Part shown: piece by piece, positions 51,561 to 63,200 of the stretch | How positions within the stretch are numbered: the first letter of the stretch is position 1 | How the letters are laid out: every line of letters starts with the position of its first letter | Assembly: GCA_016778465.1 (NCBI GenBank) | Contig: JADHPM010000008.1 | Location: 1-64,000, forward strand | Length of the DNA stretch: 64,000 nucleotides | From: Methylophilaceae bacterium | Lineage (GTDB): Bacteria; Pseudomonadota; Gammaproteobacteria; Burkholderiales; Methylophilaceae | Reading direction: 5' to 3' | Position numbers and translations under genes: made by a program | The notes under the pieces: model-generated | The model's input: only the letters and a program-made list of their open reading frames with translations | Databases searched by the model: none | What the model was told of the DNA's origin: nothing

Positions 51561-52703
51561 ATGAAAGCTGAACCAAAAAAAATTAAAAAAGGGGTTGCCC
51601 TCGCTGGTGTGAATGCTGGCACCTCATCGATTTGTACTGTCGGCCATACTGGAAATGACCTCCATTACCGTGGCTATGACATTATCGAGCTTGCCGAAAA
51701 ATGCAGCTTCGAGGAAGTTGCTTTTCTCTTAATTCATGGGGCGCTTCCAAACCAAATGGAATTAGATGCCTATAGACAAAAATTAAAAAAATTACGCGGC
51801 ATTCCAGACGCATTAAAAAATGTGCTGGAGCAAATTCCCAAAAATGCACACCCCATGGATGTGATGCGAACAGGCTGTTCAATGCTAGGCACCCTTGAAC
51901 CTGAGCACTTAAATCGTGATATCGAGGCAACAAAACATCTAGCTGACCGGATGATTTCCTGCTTTGGCTCGATATTATTGTATTGGTACAAATTCTCCCA
52001 CGAGAAAAAAACTATTGACTTAAATACAGACGAGGATTCTATTGCGGGGCATTTCTTACATTTACTGCATGAAAAACCCCCCTCAGAGATTCATGAGAGG
52101 GCCATGAATACCTCACTAGTTCTCTATGCCGAACATGAGTTTAATGCTTCAACATTCGCCGCCCGTGTTGTTGCCGGTACCCTTTCTGATCTATATTCTG
52201 CCATTACGGGAGCAATAGGCGCGCTGAGGGGGCCCAAACATGGTGGAGCCAATGAGGTTGCGATGGAAATAATCGGACGCTACCAAAACGCCGACGACGC
52301 AGAAGTTGACATCCGGCAACGTATGGCAAAAAAAGAAATCATCATCGGCTTTGGTCATCCTGTCTACACGATCTCAGATCCTAGAAATGAGTGCATAAAA
52401 AGAATCTCTAAAGAATTATCGATTGATGCGGGAAATATGGGTCTTTTTGATATTTCTGAACGAATTGAGAACGTTATGTGGGATGAGAAAAAAATGTTCC
52501 CAAATCTCGATTGGTACAGCGCGTCCTCATATCATCTCATGGGAATTCCAACCTCCATGTTTACTCCAATCTTTGTCATATCGCGAACGACAGGTTGGGC
52601 TGCACATGTTATTGAGCAAAGAGTTGATAACAGAATCATTCGCCCTAATGCAGAATATAATGGGCCTAGTAATCGCCCCATCCCCCCTATAAATGAACGC
52701 TAA
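51561..52703 (+). CDS. prpC: 2-methylcitrate synthase
   Basis: 380 aa; [68 protein letters not shown]. Confidence 0.94.
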   Translation: MKAEPKKIKKGVALAGVNAGTSSICTVGHTGNDLHYRGYDIIELAEKCSFEEVAFLLIHGALPNQMELDAYRQKLKKLRGIPDALKNVLEQIPKNAHPMDVMRTGCSMLGTLEPEHLNRDIEATKHLADRMISCFGSILLYWYKFSHEKKTIDLNTDEDSIAGHFLHLLHEKPPSEIHERAMNTSLVLYAEHEFNASTFAARVVAGTLSDLYSAITGAIGALRGPKHGGANEVAMEIIGRYQNADDAEVDIRQRMAKKEIIIGFGHPVYTISDPRNECIKRISKELSIDAGNMGLFDISERIENVMWDEKKMFPNLDWYSASSYHLMGIPTSMFTPIFVISRTTGWAAHVIEQRVDNRIIRPNAEYNGPSNRPIPPINER

Positions 52704-52721
52704 AATTAGATAGGAATTATT

Positions 52722-54185
52722 ATGTCTACCCCTACCTTTCAAGCAAATCAAAACCCCGACCAAGTATTGGTTGATATTGCGGACTACGTCTTTAAATTCA
52801 AAATTAAAAGTGCAACGGCATTTGATACCGCACGTAATTGTCTTATTGATACCCTCGGGTGTGGACTTGAGGCGCTAAGTTATCCTGCTTGCACAAAACT
52901 ATTAGGGCCTGTAGTTCCTGGCTCAACTGTCCCCAACGGTGTCCGAGTTCCAGGAACAGAATTTGAACTTGATCCCATAAACGCAGCCTTTAATATAGGT
53001 ACAATGATCCGTTGGCTCGACTTTAATGACACATGGCTCGCAGCTGAGTGGGGCCACCCATCTGACAATTTAGGTGGAATTTTAGCGGTTGCTGATTGGT
53101 TATCCCGCACCAGATTAGCTAAGGGTGAATCCCCCCTGGTCATGAAAGATGTTCTTGAGGCAATGATTAAGGCACATGAAATTCAAGGTGTGATCGCCCT
53201 AGAAAATAGCTTCAATCGTGTTGGCCTTGATCACGTTGTGTTAGTAAAGATCGCCTCCACTGCCGTTGTTGCAAAATTACTTGGTGCCACAAAACCACAA
53301 ATCATAGATGCTCTCTCGAATGCCTGGATTGACGGACAGAGCTTGAGAACCTACCGTCATGCTCCCAACACTGGCTCTAGAAAATCCTGGGCTGCTGGGG
53401 ATGCGACCAGTCGAGCAGTAAGACTAGCCCTTATGACCATGCAGGGTGAGATGGGTTATCCAACCGCGTTAACGGCTAAAACTTGGGGATTTTATGACGT
53501 CTTGTTTGATGGGAAAAGTTTCAGCTTTCAGCGTGATTTCGGTAGTTACGTGATGGAAAATGTGTTATTCAAAATTTCATTTCCAGCCGAGTTTCATGCT
53601 CAAACCGCAGTGGAATGTGCGCTAACTTTACATGGCATGGAAAGGGAAAAACTCGATAGCGTTGAAAAAATTCATCAAATTAAACGCATTCTAATCTCGA
53701 CACATGAATCTGCCATTCGCATCATTGACAAGACAGGACCTCTTCATAACCCAGCAGACCGCGATCATTGCATACAATATATGGTTGCTGTTGGCCTACT
53801 GAAGGGAAATCTCACTGCTCAAGACTACGAAGACGAAATGGCTCAAGACCCACGAATTGATCTCTTGAGAGAAAAAATGGTATGCGAGGAATATCCGTCA
53901 TATACAAAAGATTACCTTGATCCTGAGAAGCGTTCGATTGCAAATGCAATACAAGTATTCTACGCAGATGGATCAATGTCTGAAAAAGTTGCTGTTGAAT
54001 ACCCCATCGGTCATAAACGACGGCGCAAAGAAGGTATCCCAAAACTTGTCGATAAATTTAAAACAAATTTAGCAAGGCAGTTTGATAGAGAGAAGGCTGC
54101 GAAAATACTTGACATCAGCCTCGATCAAAACACCCTTGAGGCAACGCCGGTCCATGATTATGTTGATTTGTACTGGAAGGGTTAA
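52722..54185 (+). CDS. prpD: 2-methylcitrate dehydratase (MmgE/PrpD family)
   Basis: 487 aa; [48 protein letters not shown]. Confidence 0.94.
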   Translation: MSTPTFQANQNPDQVLVDIADYVFKFKIKSATAFDTARNCLIDTLGCGLEALSYPACTKLLGPVVPGSTVPNGVRVPGTEFELDPINAAFNIGTMIRWLDFNDTWLAAEWGHPSDNLGGILAVADWLSRTRLAKGESPLVMKDVLEAMIKAHEIQGVIALENSFNRVGLDHVVLVKIASTAVVAKLLGATKPQIIDALSNAWIDGQSLRTYRHAPNTGSRKSWAAGDATSRAVRLALMTMQGEMGYPTALTAKTWGFYDVLFDGKSFSFQRDFGSYVMENVLFKISFPAEFHAQTAVECALTLHGMEREKLDSVEKIHQIKRILISTHESAIRIIDKTGPLHNPADRDHCIQYMVAVGLLKGNLTAQDYEDEMAQDPRIDLLREKMVCEEYPSYTKDYLDPEKRSIANAIQVFYADGSMSEKVAVEYPIGHKRRRKEGIPKLVDKFKTNLARQFDREKAAKILDISLDQNTLEATPVHDYVDLYWKG

Positions 54186-54427
54186 TTACCAAGCTTGTCT
54201 TTAATAAGTCCCAACTCGTCCATGGGATCACTAAAACTTTCAAAAACTTCGAGGCCAGAACGATTGTACCAATAGCGACTATTGGATACATCACCCTCAA
54301 TCTTATGCACAACCGCATGAATCCAGGCTGCGTAGCTGTCATCTAGATCTTGAACGATGTGATGCGCCTCATCCCATTGATTCTTTAATAGGTGGTTTAT
54401 GGCCTTTATGCAGAGATCCTTATTCAT
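54182..54427 (-). CDS. Conserved hypothetical protein ([19 protein letters not shown]-type)
   Basis: 81 aa; [43 protein letters not shown]. Confidence 0.7.
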   Translation of the reverse strand: MNKDLCIKAINHLLKNQWDEAHHIVQDLDDSYAAWIHAVVHKIEGDVSNSRYWYNRSGLEVFESFSDPMDELGLIKDKLGN

Positions 54428-55098
54428 TAAAGACTCTTAAATGCTTTATCAATGGTGAGCTTCGCCGTCTCCACAAAATGGTCTTTTGCATCCTCCCTAT
54501 CAACAAAACTTTCCCCTCTAATTAGGATGATGCGGGCACGAAATAATTTGCCAGTGAGGCTATCAGTTAATTTTGATTCAGCAATCAAGCCTGGAACCTT
54601 GGTGTTTTTATCCAAAACAATCTTACCAAGATTCCAGAGGGCTTTAACAGGCAGTAAATCAATAATTGCCATACCCTCACCCGAAATAGTGACCCCCGAG
54701 AAGGCAATCTCAAGGGTGGCCACATTAGGGCCGGGGGCACTGACAATTTTTCTTGAGTTGCCTATTCTGCCTAAAAGCGTACTTCTTATTTCACGCCTCA
54801 TTTGATCAAGGACATCCTGGGTCACGGTGTCATCTGGTGTCTGATTAATGATAATCTCTTTGATATAGACTGACTGGTAGGCTAAGAAATTGAAATTTGG
54901 GTTGTAATAAGAGTATTGTTTAAAATTATTTTCGTTTGAGGTAAGTTGCAGGCAGCCGTGGTCCTTAAATAAGAGGGAGTCATTGAGCCCATCATCTTTT
55001 GTGCTTTCACAGCCCCAACCGAGGTGGGCAAACGCTAACAGCAAAATCAAAGCACAATTTTTTATCACCTTAAATCCTAGACTATTATAACTTTTCAT
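54427..55098 (-). CDS. DUF3313-like lipoprotein
   Basis: Start at 55098 gives signal peptide MKSYNSLGFKVIKNCALILLLAFAHLGWGC with a possible lipobox; body resembles DUF3313. Confidence 0.65.
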   Translation of the reverse strand: MKSYNSLGFKVIKNCALILLLAFAHLGWGCESTKDDGLNDSLLFKDHGCLQLTSNENNFKQYSYYNPNFNFLAYQSVYIKEIIINQTPDDTVTQDVLDQMRREIRSTLLGRIGNSRKIVSAPGPNVATLEIAFSGVTISGEGMAIIDLLPVKALWNLGKIVLDKNTKVPGLIAESKLTDSLTGKLFRARIILIRGESFVDREDAKDHFVETAKLTIDKAFKSL

Positions 55099-55249
55099 GC
55101 TCGATTCTATACTCACAATTAACTTCATGATTTTCTAATAAACCATTGATTTTTAAGGAACTAACTTTACAAAATTTACATTGGTAATCATTACGATTTG
55201 GATCAATTTTCTCTTGCGGATAATCAATAAAAAACTTATATTTCACCAT
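55085..55249 (-). CDS. Small CxxC...HxxxC putative zinc-binding protein of unknown function
   Basis: 54 aa from ATG 55249; YQCKFCKVSSLKINGLLENHEVNCEY. Confidence 0.5.
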   Translation of the reverse strand: MVKYKFFIDYPQEKIDPNRNDYQCKFCKVSSLKINGLLENHEVNCEYRIEHEKL

Positions 55250-55251
55250 AA

Positions 55252-55578
55252 TTATGGTTCTCCTGAGTTCGCATGCACCCAATCCAAATAATCAGGCTCC
55301 CCATCAATTATAGGCACAAATATTATCTCCGGTAAACTGTAGTCGTGCTCTTGTTTAATAAAATTCATAAGTGATTTCTTTAAGGAGCTTTGGGTTTTGA
55401 TGACTAACTGAAACTCCTCTTCGTGAGCTAGTTTCTCCTCCCAAGCGTATATCGACTCAACGAGTTTGATTTGGACACACGCTCCAAGCTTATTTTGAAT
55501 GATTCTTGTGGCCAATGTTTTTGCCTGTTTGTGCGTTTTGACAGTTGTATGACATAAAATGTAGTAATTGTTGACCAT
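55252..55578 (-). CDS. cutA: Divalent-cation tolerance protein CutA
   Basis: 108 aa; KLGACVQIKLVESIYAWEEKLAHEEEFQLVIKTQ, HDYSLPEIIFVPI. Confidence 0.93.
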   Translation of the reverse strand: MVNNYYILCHTTVKTHKQAKTLATRIIQNKLGACVQIKLVESIYAWEEKLAHEEEFQLVIKTQSSLKKSLMNFIKQEHDYSLPEIIFVPIIDGEPDYLDWVHANSGEP

Positions 55579-55628
55579 AGGGGCTATTATAACTATAGTT
55601 AATTAATTATTAATTTTTGCTATTTTAT

Positions 55629-55814
55629 ATGTTTGATAAACATCTGAGTGAAGCCAACAAAACATATTTTGAGCATTTCAAATTTGCCTTTTTTGCTGGA
55701 TTGCTTTTACTTTATGCCGGTCTCACCTCAATAATCCACGCAGTAATTCCTAGCTTATTCCCCTTTAACAGCCTTAAGATTGTAAAAAAACTAATTGAAA
55801 GATCTAGCCCATGA
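55629..55814 (+). CDS. DUF6356-like small membrane protein
   Basis: MFDKHLSEANKTYFEHFKFAFFAGLLLLYAGLTSIIHAVIPSLFPF; one TM segment. Confidence 0.65.
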   Translation: MFDKHLSEANKTYFEHFKFAFFAGLLLLYAGLTSIIHAVIPSLFPFNSLKIVKKLIERSSP

Positions 55815-57025
55815 TAATTAACGACCAGTTCCTAAGAAAACTGCTTACACTAATCACGTTAATTTCACTTATCGGTTGCGCTGCACTCATCCCTGATCCG
55901 TTGCCCAGAGATCCTGCCGTTCCGAAAGAATCGGTAAGTGAAGCCGATGTCGTTGGTGTTAAAGATGTCCGTTATGATATTTTTAGTTCCCATGGCATAA
56001 ATGACCTCGTGTCTCATATCCGAGAACTGAGAAAGGGATACAATCAAAGTAAAGAAGATGTCGCTTACCTCTCCATCTCGGGTGGCGGTGATAATGGTGC
56101 ATTCACAGCAGGTCTGTTAAATGGCTGGTCGCAGACAGGAAACCGTCCGCAATTTAGATTAGTGACGGGCATTAGTACTGGCGCCCTGATAGCGCCCTTT
56201 GCCTACCTCGGTAAGGATTACGACCCTACACTAAAAAAACTTTACACATCAATGAAACCATCAGACATATATCGACCAAGGGGTCGACTGGAGGGGTTAT
56301 TTGCTGACAGCATGGCAGACTCAGAGCCTCTCTATAAATTGATTTCGGAATACGTCGATGAGGAATTTCTCAAGAAAGTTGCCTTTGAGTACGAGACAAA
56401 TAGGCGCTTCTTGTTGATTGGAACCACAAACTTGGACGCCAAAAAACCGATGATATGGAATATGGGAAGAATCGCTGCGCTTGGTACCCCCGAAGCCCTA
56501 ACTTTATTTCGCAAGGTTATGTTGGCATCAGCATCGATACCTGGTCTTTTTCCTCCCGTCATGATTGATGTGGAAGTCAATGGAAAAAAATACCAAGAGA
56601 TGCATGTGGATGGTGGTGCCAATACGCAAGCATTCCTATATCCACCCGTTTTAACAGAAAAATTAGCAGAAGATAGAACTATAAAATTAAGAGATGACGT
56701 TAAACGTGATGCATACATTATTCGAAACGCAGATCTCACCCCTCAAGGAGAAGAAGTTAGACGTCGCACCTTGCCTATCATCTTAAACACGATTACACAG
56801 CTTATCCATACCCAGGGCGTTGGCGACCTCTACAAGATGTATCTTCTAACGCAAAATGACAAGGTTGGCTTTAACCTTGCGTTCATTGAGGATGATTTTA
56901 ATTTCCCTCACCCTGAAGAATTTGATAATGCTTACATGCAAGCGCTATACGATTATGGCGAAAAAAAGGGCGCGGCAGGCTACAAATGGTATAAAGATCC
57001 ATTTCATCTTGCTATCGAGGAGTAA
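55811..57025 (+). CDS. Patatin-like phospholipase family lipoprotein
   Basis: 404 aa; lipobox LIGC, SGGGDNGAFTAGLLNGW, GISTGAL (GXSXG), DGGA catalytic Asp. Confidence 0.88.
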   Translation: MIINDQFLRKLLTLITLISLIGCAALIPDPLPRDPAVPKESVSEADVVGVKDVRYDIFSSHGINDLVSHIRELRKGYNQSKEDVAYLSISGGGDNGAFTAGLLNGWSQTGNRPQFRLVTGISTGALIAPFAYLGKDYDPTLKKLYTSMKPSDIYRPRGRLEGLFADSMADSEPLYKLISEYVDEEFLKKVAFEYETNRRFLLIGTTNLDAKKPMIWNMGRIAALGTPEALTLFRKVMLASASIPGLFPPVMIDVEVNGKKYQEMHVDGGANTQAFLYPPVLTEKLAEDRTIKLRDDVKRDAYIIRNADLTPQGEEVRRRTLPIILNTITQLIHTQGVGDLYKMYLLTQNDKVGFNLAFIEDDFNFPHPEEFDNAYMQALYDYGEKKGAAGYKWYKDPFHLAIEE

Positions 57026-57697
57026 TCACCTCTTTTTACCCAAGAGGCTCACAGTTCTGCCGATCATAACAGCAAGGAATAATACGCCGACCATCGCTTC
57101 TGTCACAGACCAAAGCTTCGCTGTAAGGCTATTTGGCAAAATATCCCCATAACCGAGAGTCGTCAATGTCACAAAACTGTAGTAGATAAAATCTAGCTGG
57201 GTATAGTCATCCGGATGATTTGATATGCTCATGTAGGCGTTTGGCGCATTAATTAAGAAGGCATTTGCATCAAGAGCATTTAATATAGAGAAGAGGTAGG
57301 CAAAGAAAATGCCGATTAGAAGGTAACAATTCAGTGCCGCGCTCAGAATATTTATGTCAACGATTTTCGTTTTTTTAATTACCTGGATTAGTTCCTTGAT
57401 CGCCAAAAGTACAATGACAATCTTTGCTGTGAAAACAAAATAAGATGCTGCGGTGCTAAAAAATAGGTACTGAATCACAATGCCTAAAAATAATAGGGAC
57501 GTGATTTTTATTGTGAAGGAACTTGCTTTATGAAGGAGGCTGCTGAACAAAAGAATAAGCAAAAAGAAGTATTCAAAGTAACGCCTTGGAATATCAAAAA
57601 ATTCCTGCATGGGGCCTGCTACAAAAAGAAGGAAGGCAAAACCGAATAACAAGTATATATTGCAATACTGCATCGCGTGTCGTGTTATTTTTTTCAT
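57026..57697 (-). CDS. Two-pore-domain-type potassium/ion channel family protein
   Basis: 223 aa multi-TM; selectivity filter TLTTLGYGDILPNS. Confidence 0.85.
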   Translation of the reverse strand: MKKITRHAMQYCNIYLLFGFAFLLFVAGPMQEFFDIPRRYFEYFFLLILLFSSLLHKASSFTIKITSLLFLGIVIQYLFFSTAASYFVFTAKIVIVLLAIKELIQVIKKTKIVDINILSAALNCYLLIGIFFAYLFSILNALDANAFLINAPNAYMSISNHPDDYTQLDFIYYSFVTLTTLGYGDILPNSLTAKLWSVTEAMVGVLFLAVMIGRTVSLLGKKR

Positions 57698-57772
57698 AAA
57701 AAAATTATAGCAAATTGTTTAAACAGCAAGAAACACGTGTTATCTTAAGGTTTTTCTATAAATCTTTTCTGC

Positions 57773-59197
57773 ATGAAGTTTTTTATTGCTCTACTCTCCA
57801 TGATTCTGATTCCTGCTTGCGCGATGGTTGGACCAGATTATGAGGGTGCTCCGGAAGTAGACCTTCCTGAATCATGGAATCACAAGCTCGGCGAACAGTT
57901 TGTTGCGGGTGAAATTAACCTTGCATCTTGGTGGGCCAATCTTGATGATGCAACTCTTGATGAGTTAATCAAAGAGGCGTCAAAAGACAATCTTGATATA
58001 AGGATTGCCCTCTCAAGGGTTGAGGAGGCGCGAGCGAATTATGGCATTGTAGATTCCTTGAGATTTCCCGAGATAGATGCTGAAGGTGGAGTTACGCGAG
58101 CCAAAACGAGTGAGTCCGCCAGCTACAATCCGGCCATCACAGATACGTATTCCACGATTGGGCTTGATTTGGGTTGGGAAATTGATGTTTTTGGCTTTGT
58201 TAGAAGGTCTATTGAGGCTGCCGATGCAGAGATTGACGCATCAATTGAACACTATCGAGATGTCATGGTCGTGCTGTATGCAGAAATTGCTAAGACCTAC
58301 ATCACCGCAAGAACCGATCAAGCGCGACTGATATTTGCTGAACAAAATGTACAAAATCAAAAAGAAACGTTAGGTATCGTTGAGGCAAGATACAGCGCAG
58401 AGCTGGTGTCTGAAATTGATGTTTTTCAATCCAGGCAGAACTTGGCGGCATCAGAGGCAGCTATCCCTTTACTAAAGGCAGCTCGGGAGCGATCCATTAA
58501 TCGACTGGCAGTCTTGCTTGGTAAAAGACCGGGATATTTAGAGGGCATGCTTGCTGATCCGCAACCGATCCCAGAGCCTCCAGAGCAAATTACCCTTGCA
58601 CTCCCTACGGAAATTTTACGACAACGGCCAGATATAAGAAAGGCAGAACGTGAGTTGGCAGCACAAACGGCAAGAATTGGTATTTCTGTGGCAGAGATGT
58701 ATCCTCGCTTTAGCCTTGGAGGCACAATAGGGGTTAGCAAGGCGTCAGATAACTCGGGAAGCACCGAATATTACTCCTTTGGCCCTACTTTCACTTGGGA
58801 ATTATTCAACGCGGGTCGCAATAAAGCGGAGGTTAAAGTGCAGGATGAACGCCTAGAACAAGCAAGGGCCTCCTATGAAAATACAGTCCTTCAAGCGTTA
58901 GAGGAAGTAGAAAATGCGCTTATCGCCTATAATGAAGAAAAAATTCGTGTTTTTAAAATTAAGGAGTCGGTTGATGCTTCGAGAAATGTCAATGAGATCA
59001 CACAATCACGTTACAGCGCAGGCCTTATTGACTTCCAAGAGGTTTTAGATGCCCAGCGTGTCATGTTTGATCAAGAAGATGATTTTGCCCGCAGCCAAGG
59101 AGATATAGTAAAATTTTTAGTTGACATATACGAGGCTATGGGTGGTGGCTGGGATGAATCGCAATTAGGAGCTCGTGATGAAAATAGAACTGAATAA
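57773..59197 (+). CDS. RND efflux outer membrane lipoprotein (NodT/OprM family)
   Basis: 474 aa; LIPACAMVGPDYEGAPEV lipobox, RPDIRKAERELAAQTARIGISVAEMYPRFSLGG. Confidence 0.92.
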   Translation: MKFFIALLSMILIPACAMVGPDYEGAPEVDLPESWNHKLGEQFVAGEINLASWWANLDDATLDELIKEASKDNLDIRIALSRVEEARANYGIVDSLRFPEIDAEGGVTRAKTSESASYNPAITDTYSTIGLDLGWEIDVFGFVRRSIEAADAEIDASIEHYRDVMVVLYAEIAKTYITARTDQARLIFAEQNVQNQKETLGIVEARYSAELVSEIDVFQSRQNLAASEAAIPLLKAARERSINRLAVLLGKRPGYLEGMLADPQPIPEPPEQITLALPTEILRQRPDIRKAERELAAQTARIGISVAEMYPRFSLGGTIGVSKASDNSGSTEYYSFGPTFTWELFNAGRNKAEVKVQDERLEQARASYENTVLQALEEVENALIAYNEEKIRVFKIKESVDASRNVNEITQSRYSAGLIDFQEVLDAQRVMFDQEDDFARSQGDIVKFLVDIYEAMGGGWDESQLGARDENRTE

Positions 59198-59210
59198 AGG
59201 AATAGTTCAA

Positions 59211-60257
59211 ATGAAGTTAATAGGTTTATTTTTAGTTTGCACAATAATGGTAACGTCGTGTGGTAAAAAAGAGGAGGCCTCGGAGGAGATTGTGCCGTCA
59301 GTTGCATGGCAAGAAATTAAAGCTTCAGGGGTAAGCCAAACGCGTAAATTGGCAGGAGAATTAATTCCAGAACTCGGTGGGCCATTAAGTTTTGGTGTTG
59401 ACGGGCAAGTCACAAAGATTTATGTCAGCCTTGGAGATAAAGTTAAAAAGGGTCAGGTTTTGGCTAAGCTCAATGCTAGCGACTATCAGAATAATTTTAA
59501 TTCCGCTCAATCTGACTTAAGAAATAAAGAATCCCTTTACCAACGAATGGTCCAGGCACGTGAAAGCCGTGCTGTCTCGCAACAAGAGGTTGCGGATGCA
59601 AAAAATGATTATGATATGGCCCTGGCTAATCTTGCCATCGTTAAAAAAAGCCTTATGGACACTCAACTGCGTGCACCATATGACGGTATCATCACCACGG
59701 TGGACGTTGATGAGGCACAACAAATTCAAGTCGGTCGACGATGCTTTGAAATTGACAGTGGAACAGGGCTTGAAATTGACGTCTCAGTGCCAGAAACAAT
59801 GATTGAAAAACTAATTAAGAATAAAAGTTACGAGGTTAGTTTCCCCGCATTTCGTGGGTTAAGGATGGAAGCAATACTAACTGAGATTGGCACGCAAGCA
59901 AGGAAAGCTAACGCCTTCCCGGTAACCCTTAAACTAAAAAAACAATCAGAGCAACTGCGCTCAGGAATGTCTGCGGAGGTCTATTTTACCTTTGAAGAAA
60001 AAGATGCCGAAGGTATATTAATTCCTAACTCTGCACTTGGTGTCGGTATTGGTGAGGAGAGCTACATCTATGTTTACGACAATGACTCCTCAACCATAAA
60101 AAAGATCATCGTAAAGCCGTTTAACATTACCAACAATGATGTCTATATCAAGGCACCATTAGATGATGGTGACATTGTAATTACCGCTGGAGTTTCCTAT
60201 CTCAGTGATGGACAAAAGGTCAAATTATTAGAACAAAAAGTGGATATTTTTAATTAA
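59211..60257 (+). CDS. RND efflux periplasmic adaptor subunit
   Basis: MKLIGLFLVCTIMVTSCGKKEE lipoprotein start at 59211; KIYVSLGDKVKKGQVLAKLNASDY, LRAPYDGIITTVDVDEAQQI. Confidence 0.92.
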   Translation: MKLIGLFLVCTIMVTSCGKKEEASEEIVPSVAWQEIKASGVSQTRKLAGELIPELGGPLSFGVDGQVTKIYVSLGDKVKKGQVLAKLNASDYQNNFNSAQSDLRNKESLYQRMVQARESRAVSQQEVADAKNDYDMALANLAIVKKSLMDTQLRAPYDGIITTVDVDEAQQIQVGRRCFEIDSGTGLEIDVSVPETMIEKLIKNKSYEVSFPAFRGLRMEAILTEIGTQARKANAFPVTLKLKKQSEQLRSGMSAEVYFTFEEKDAEGILIPNSALGVGIGEESYIYVYDNDSSTIKKIIVKPFNITNNDVYIKAPLDDGDIVITAGVSYLSDGQKVKLLEQKVDIFN

Positions 60258-63200
60258 TGAATATAACCGAAATAGCCTACAGATACCAAAGGTTACTCTT
60301 CTTTATAATTGCTGTCTTTACTGTTTACGGGGGGTACAGTTACTTTACCCTGCCCGCGCAAGAGGATCCCTCGATAATTATTCGCGAGGCCGTTGTATCA
60401 ACCAAATACCCAGGTATGTCTCCAGAGCGTGTTGAATTATTGATCACCAAAAAACTCGAGGAAAATATTAGAAAAATTCCAGAAATCAAAGAGATTACCT
60501 CAGTATCCTCAACAGGCTCCTCAACTATCCACGTTAAAATTCAAGACAAATATTTTGACATCAAAAGTATATGGCAAAACTTACGGAACAAGGTTGATGA
60601 CGTTCAAAAAGATTTGCCCGACGGCACGCAACCCTCAATCGTAAATGATGAATTCGGTGACGTAGCAGTGATTACCCTGGCGCTCACATCGGATGGTTTT
60701 GCCATGAAAGAAATGTATGACATGTCAAAGCATATCCGTGACCATCTTTATACCATCAAAGGTACCAAAAAAATTGACGTGTTAGGGGTGCAACGAGAGC
60801 GAATCTACCTTGAGGTAAATACAGCTAAACTTGAAAAATTGGGTATCGACCCGAGAGAGATGATGCTGACACTGCAGAAACAAAATATCATTCATCCGGG
60901 CGGCGAGATAGACGCTGGAGAGAGATCTTTTGTCGTAGAGCCAACGGGAAATTATGAATCAGTCGAAGATATTGGTGATACTCTGATTAAGATTCCTCCA
61001 TCTCGTGGTCTCAAAGAGTCGGTCATTCCGCTCAAGGATATTGTAACTATAACCCGTGACTATATTGACCCCCCTTATCAGACCTCCTACTTTAACGGGC
61101 AACCTGCCGTCGTTTTCGCTATTTCGATGCTCGATGGATTCAACGTCTTAGAGTATGCGCCAAGGGCGTTACAAGAAATAGAAGAGGTAAAGTCATCCAT
61201 GCCAATTGGTTATAACCTTGATGTTGCGACTTACCAGGCAGACGTTGTTAAAAGCACTATTGATGGTGTTTCCCTTAATGTTGCACAAACCCTGATCATT
61301 GTACTAGCCACCGTTATTATGTTCCTGGGTTTTAGAACAGGTTCAATTGTTGGCGCGTTAGTTCCCATTGTTATGATTGTATCCCTCGCCCTAATGAATA
61401 TTTTTGATATCAAGTTAGAGAGAATGAGCCTTGCCTCCCTCATCATCTCCCTGGGCTTGCTGGTTGATAACGGTATCGTTGTGGCAGAGGATATCATGAG
61501 TCGAATGGAAAAAAAGGTAGAGCGACTCGAGGCGATTAAGCAGTGTGGTAGGGAGTTAACCGTTCCGCTCCTCACCTCCTCGCTAACCACTATTTTATTT
61601 TTCATGCCACTGATGATGGCTGAGCATGTCGCAGGAGAATACACACGCTCCTTATCTCTAGTTATCACCATTGCCCTATTAAGTTCATGGGTCATCGCAA
61701 TGACATTCACCCCCATGCTGTGTTTTTACTTTATTAAGGTTGATGTAAGTAAGCCAAAAACCAATAAACCAAACTTGATGGATAAAATCAATAAGGCCTA
61801 TGAGATTTTCCTCAAAGGAATCCTAAATATCAAATATATCTTTTTGTTAAGTATGCTCGCCCTTTTTATTTTCTCACTCTACTCAGCAAAAGATTTACCG
61901 AAACGTTTTTTTCCAGACTCTGATAGGCCACAGATTCTCGTTTACACACAGCTACCTGCGGGAACCTCGACACGTAACATGGATGCATCGATGCGCGAAG
62001 TTTTCAAAGAGCTCAATAACAAGAGCCAATTTGAACATATTGAATCATATTCAGCCTATGTGGGCTTTGGTGGACCACGCTTCGTTCTCTCCCTCACCCC
62101 TGAAGACCCAGCTGACAATAATGGTTTTATCATTGTCAACATTGATGATATCGACAACCAAGCGATCACTATGCAGCAACTCGATCAGGTGCTGACCACG
62201 AAATTTCCAGATATGTTCTTTCGCGTAAAAAGAATGTTCCTTGGATCCAGTGACGCGTCTGAATATGAGATTCAGGTCATTGGTCCAGATGCTGATGTTA
62301 TTTATAAAAAATCTCAAGAGGTCTTACAAGCATTGCGTTCGATGCCAGGAAATACTGAATTAAGGACTGACTGGCAGAACAGGATCATGAAAATTTCTGT
62401 TCAAGTCGATCAGCAGCGCGCGAGGCGAGCAGAGGTATCTTCCGACGATATTGCCGCCTCCCTATCGGCATACTTCACTGGCTCCTTGATCACACAATAT
62501 CGAGAAAAAGATAACATTATTCCGATTATTTTTAGAGCAGAGGGTGACGATAGATTTAACATTGATCGACTCAGAACAATCAGCATTTACTCATCCAAGC
62601 GGGGTGAAAATGTCCCCCTTATGCAAATTGCTGATTTTGCAGCAGTGAACCAATACTCGCAGATCGCAAGACAGGATATGTTCAGAACTGTGACCATTTC
62701 AGGTACAAACACAAATATGACCGCCCAGGACTTTAAGGATGTATTCGATCCACAAATATCTGAGCTAGTCCAAGATTTGCCGTTAAACCACTCGATTGAA
62801 TGGGCGGGTGTCGTTAAGGACTCCGCGGCATCTCAGTCAGCCTTACAGGCAAATGTTCCAATCGCCATCGGTCTAATTATTGTGCTTCTGGTAGGTCAAT
62901 TTAACTCCTTTAGAAGGCCGCTTATCATCATATTAACCATCCCTCTGTCCTTTATTGGCGCAGTTTGGGGACTCTTTATATCTGGCTCCGAACTTGGCTT
63001 TATGGTATCACTTGGACTCTATAGCCTCGCTGGCATTATAATTAATAATGGCATTGTCCTAATCGACAGGATAGATATTGAGAGAAACTCAGGTAAAGAG
63101 ACATACGAGGCAATTATTAGCGCCTGTGTTGCCCGCTTACGACCAATCTCAATGTCAACCATCACAACAATCTTGGGACTACTGACGCTAATCATTCCGC

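Noticed and set aside
51561-52703. Citrate synthase (gltA) as alternative call for prpC
   Set aside because: The PrpC-type motifs ([35 protein letters not shown]) and adjacency to prpB/prpD favour methylcitrate synthase; dual activity cannot be excluded.
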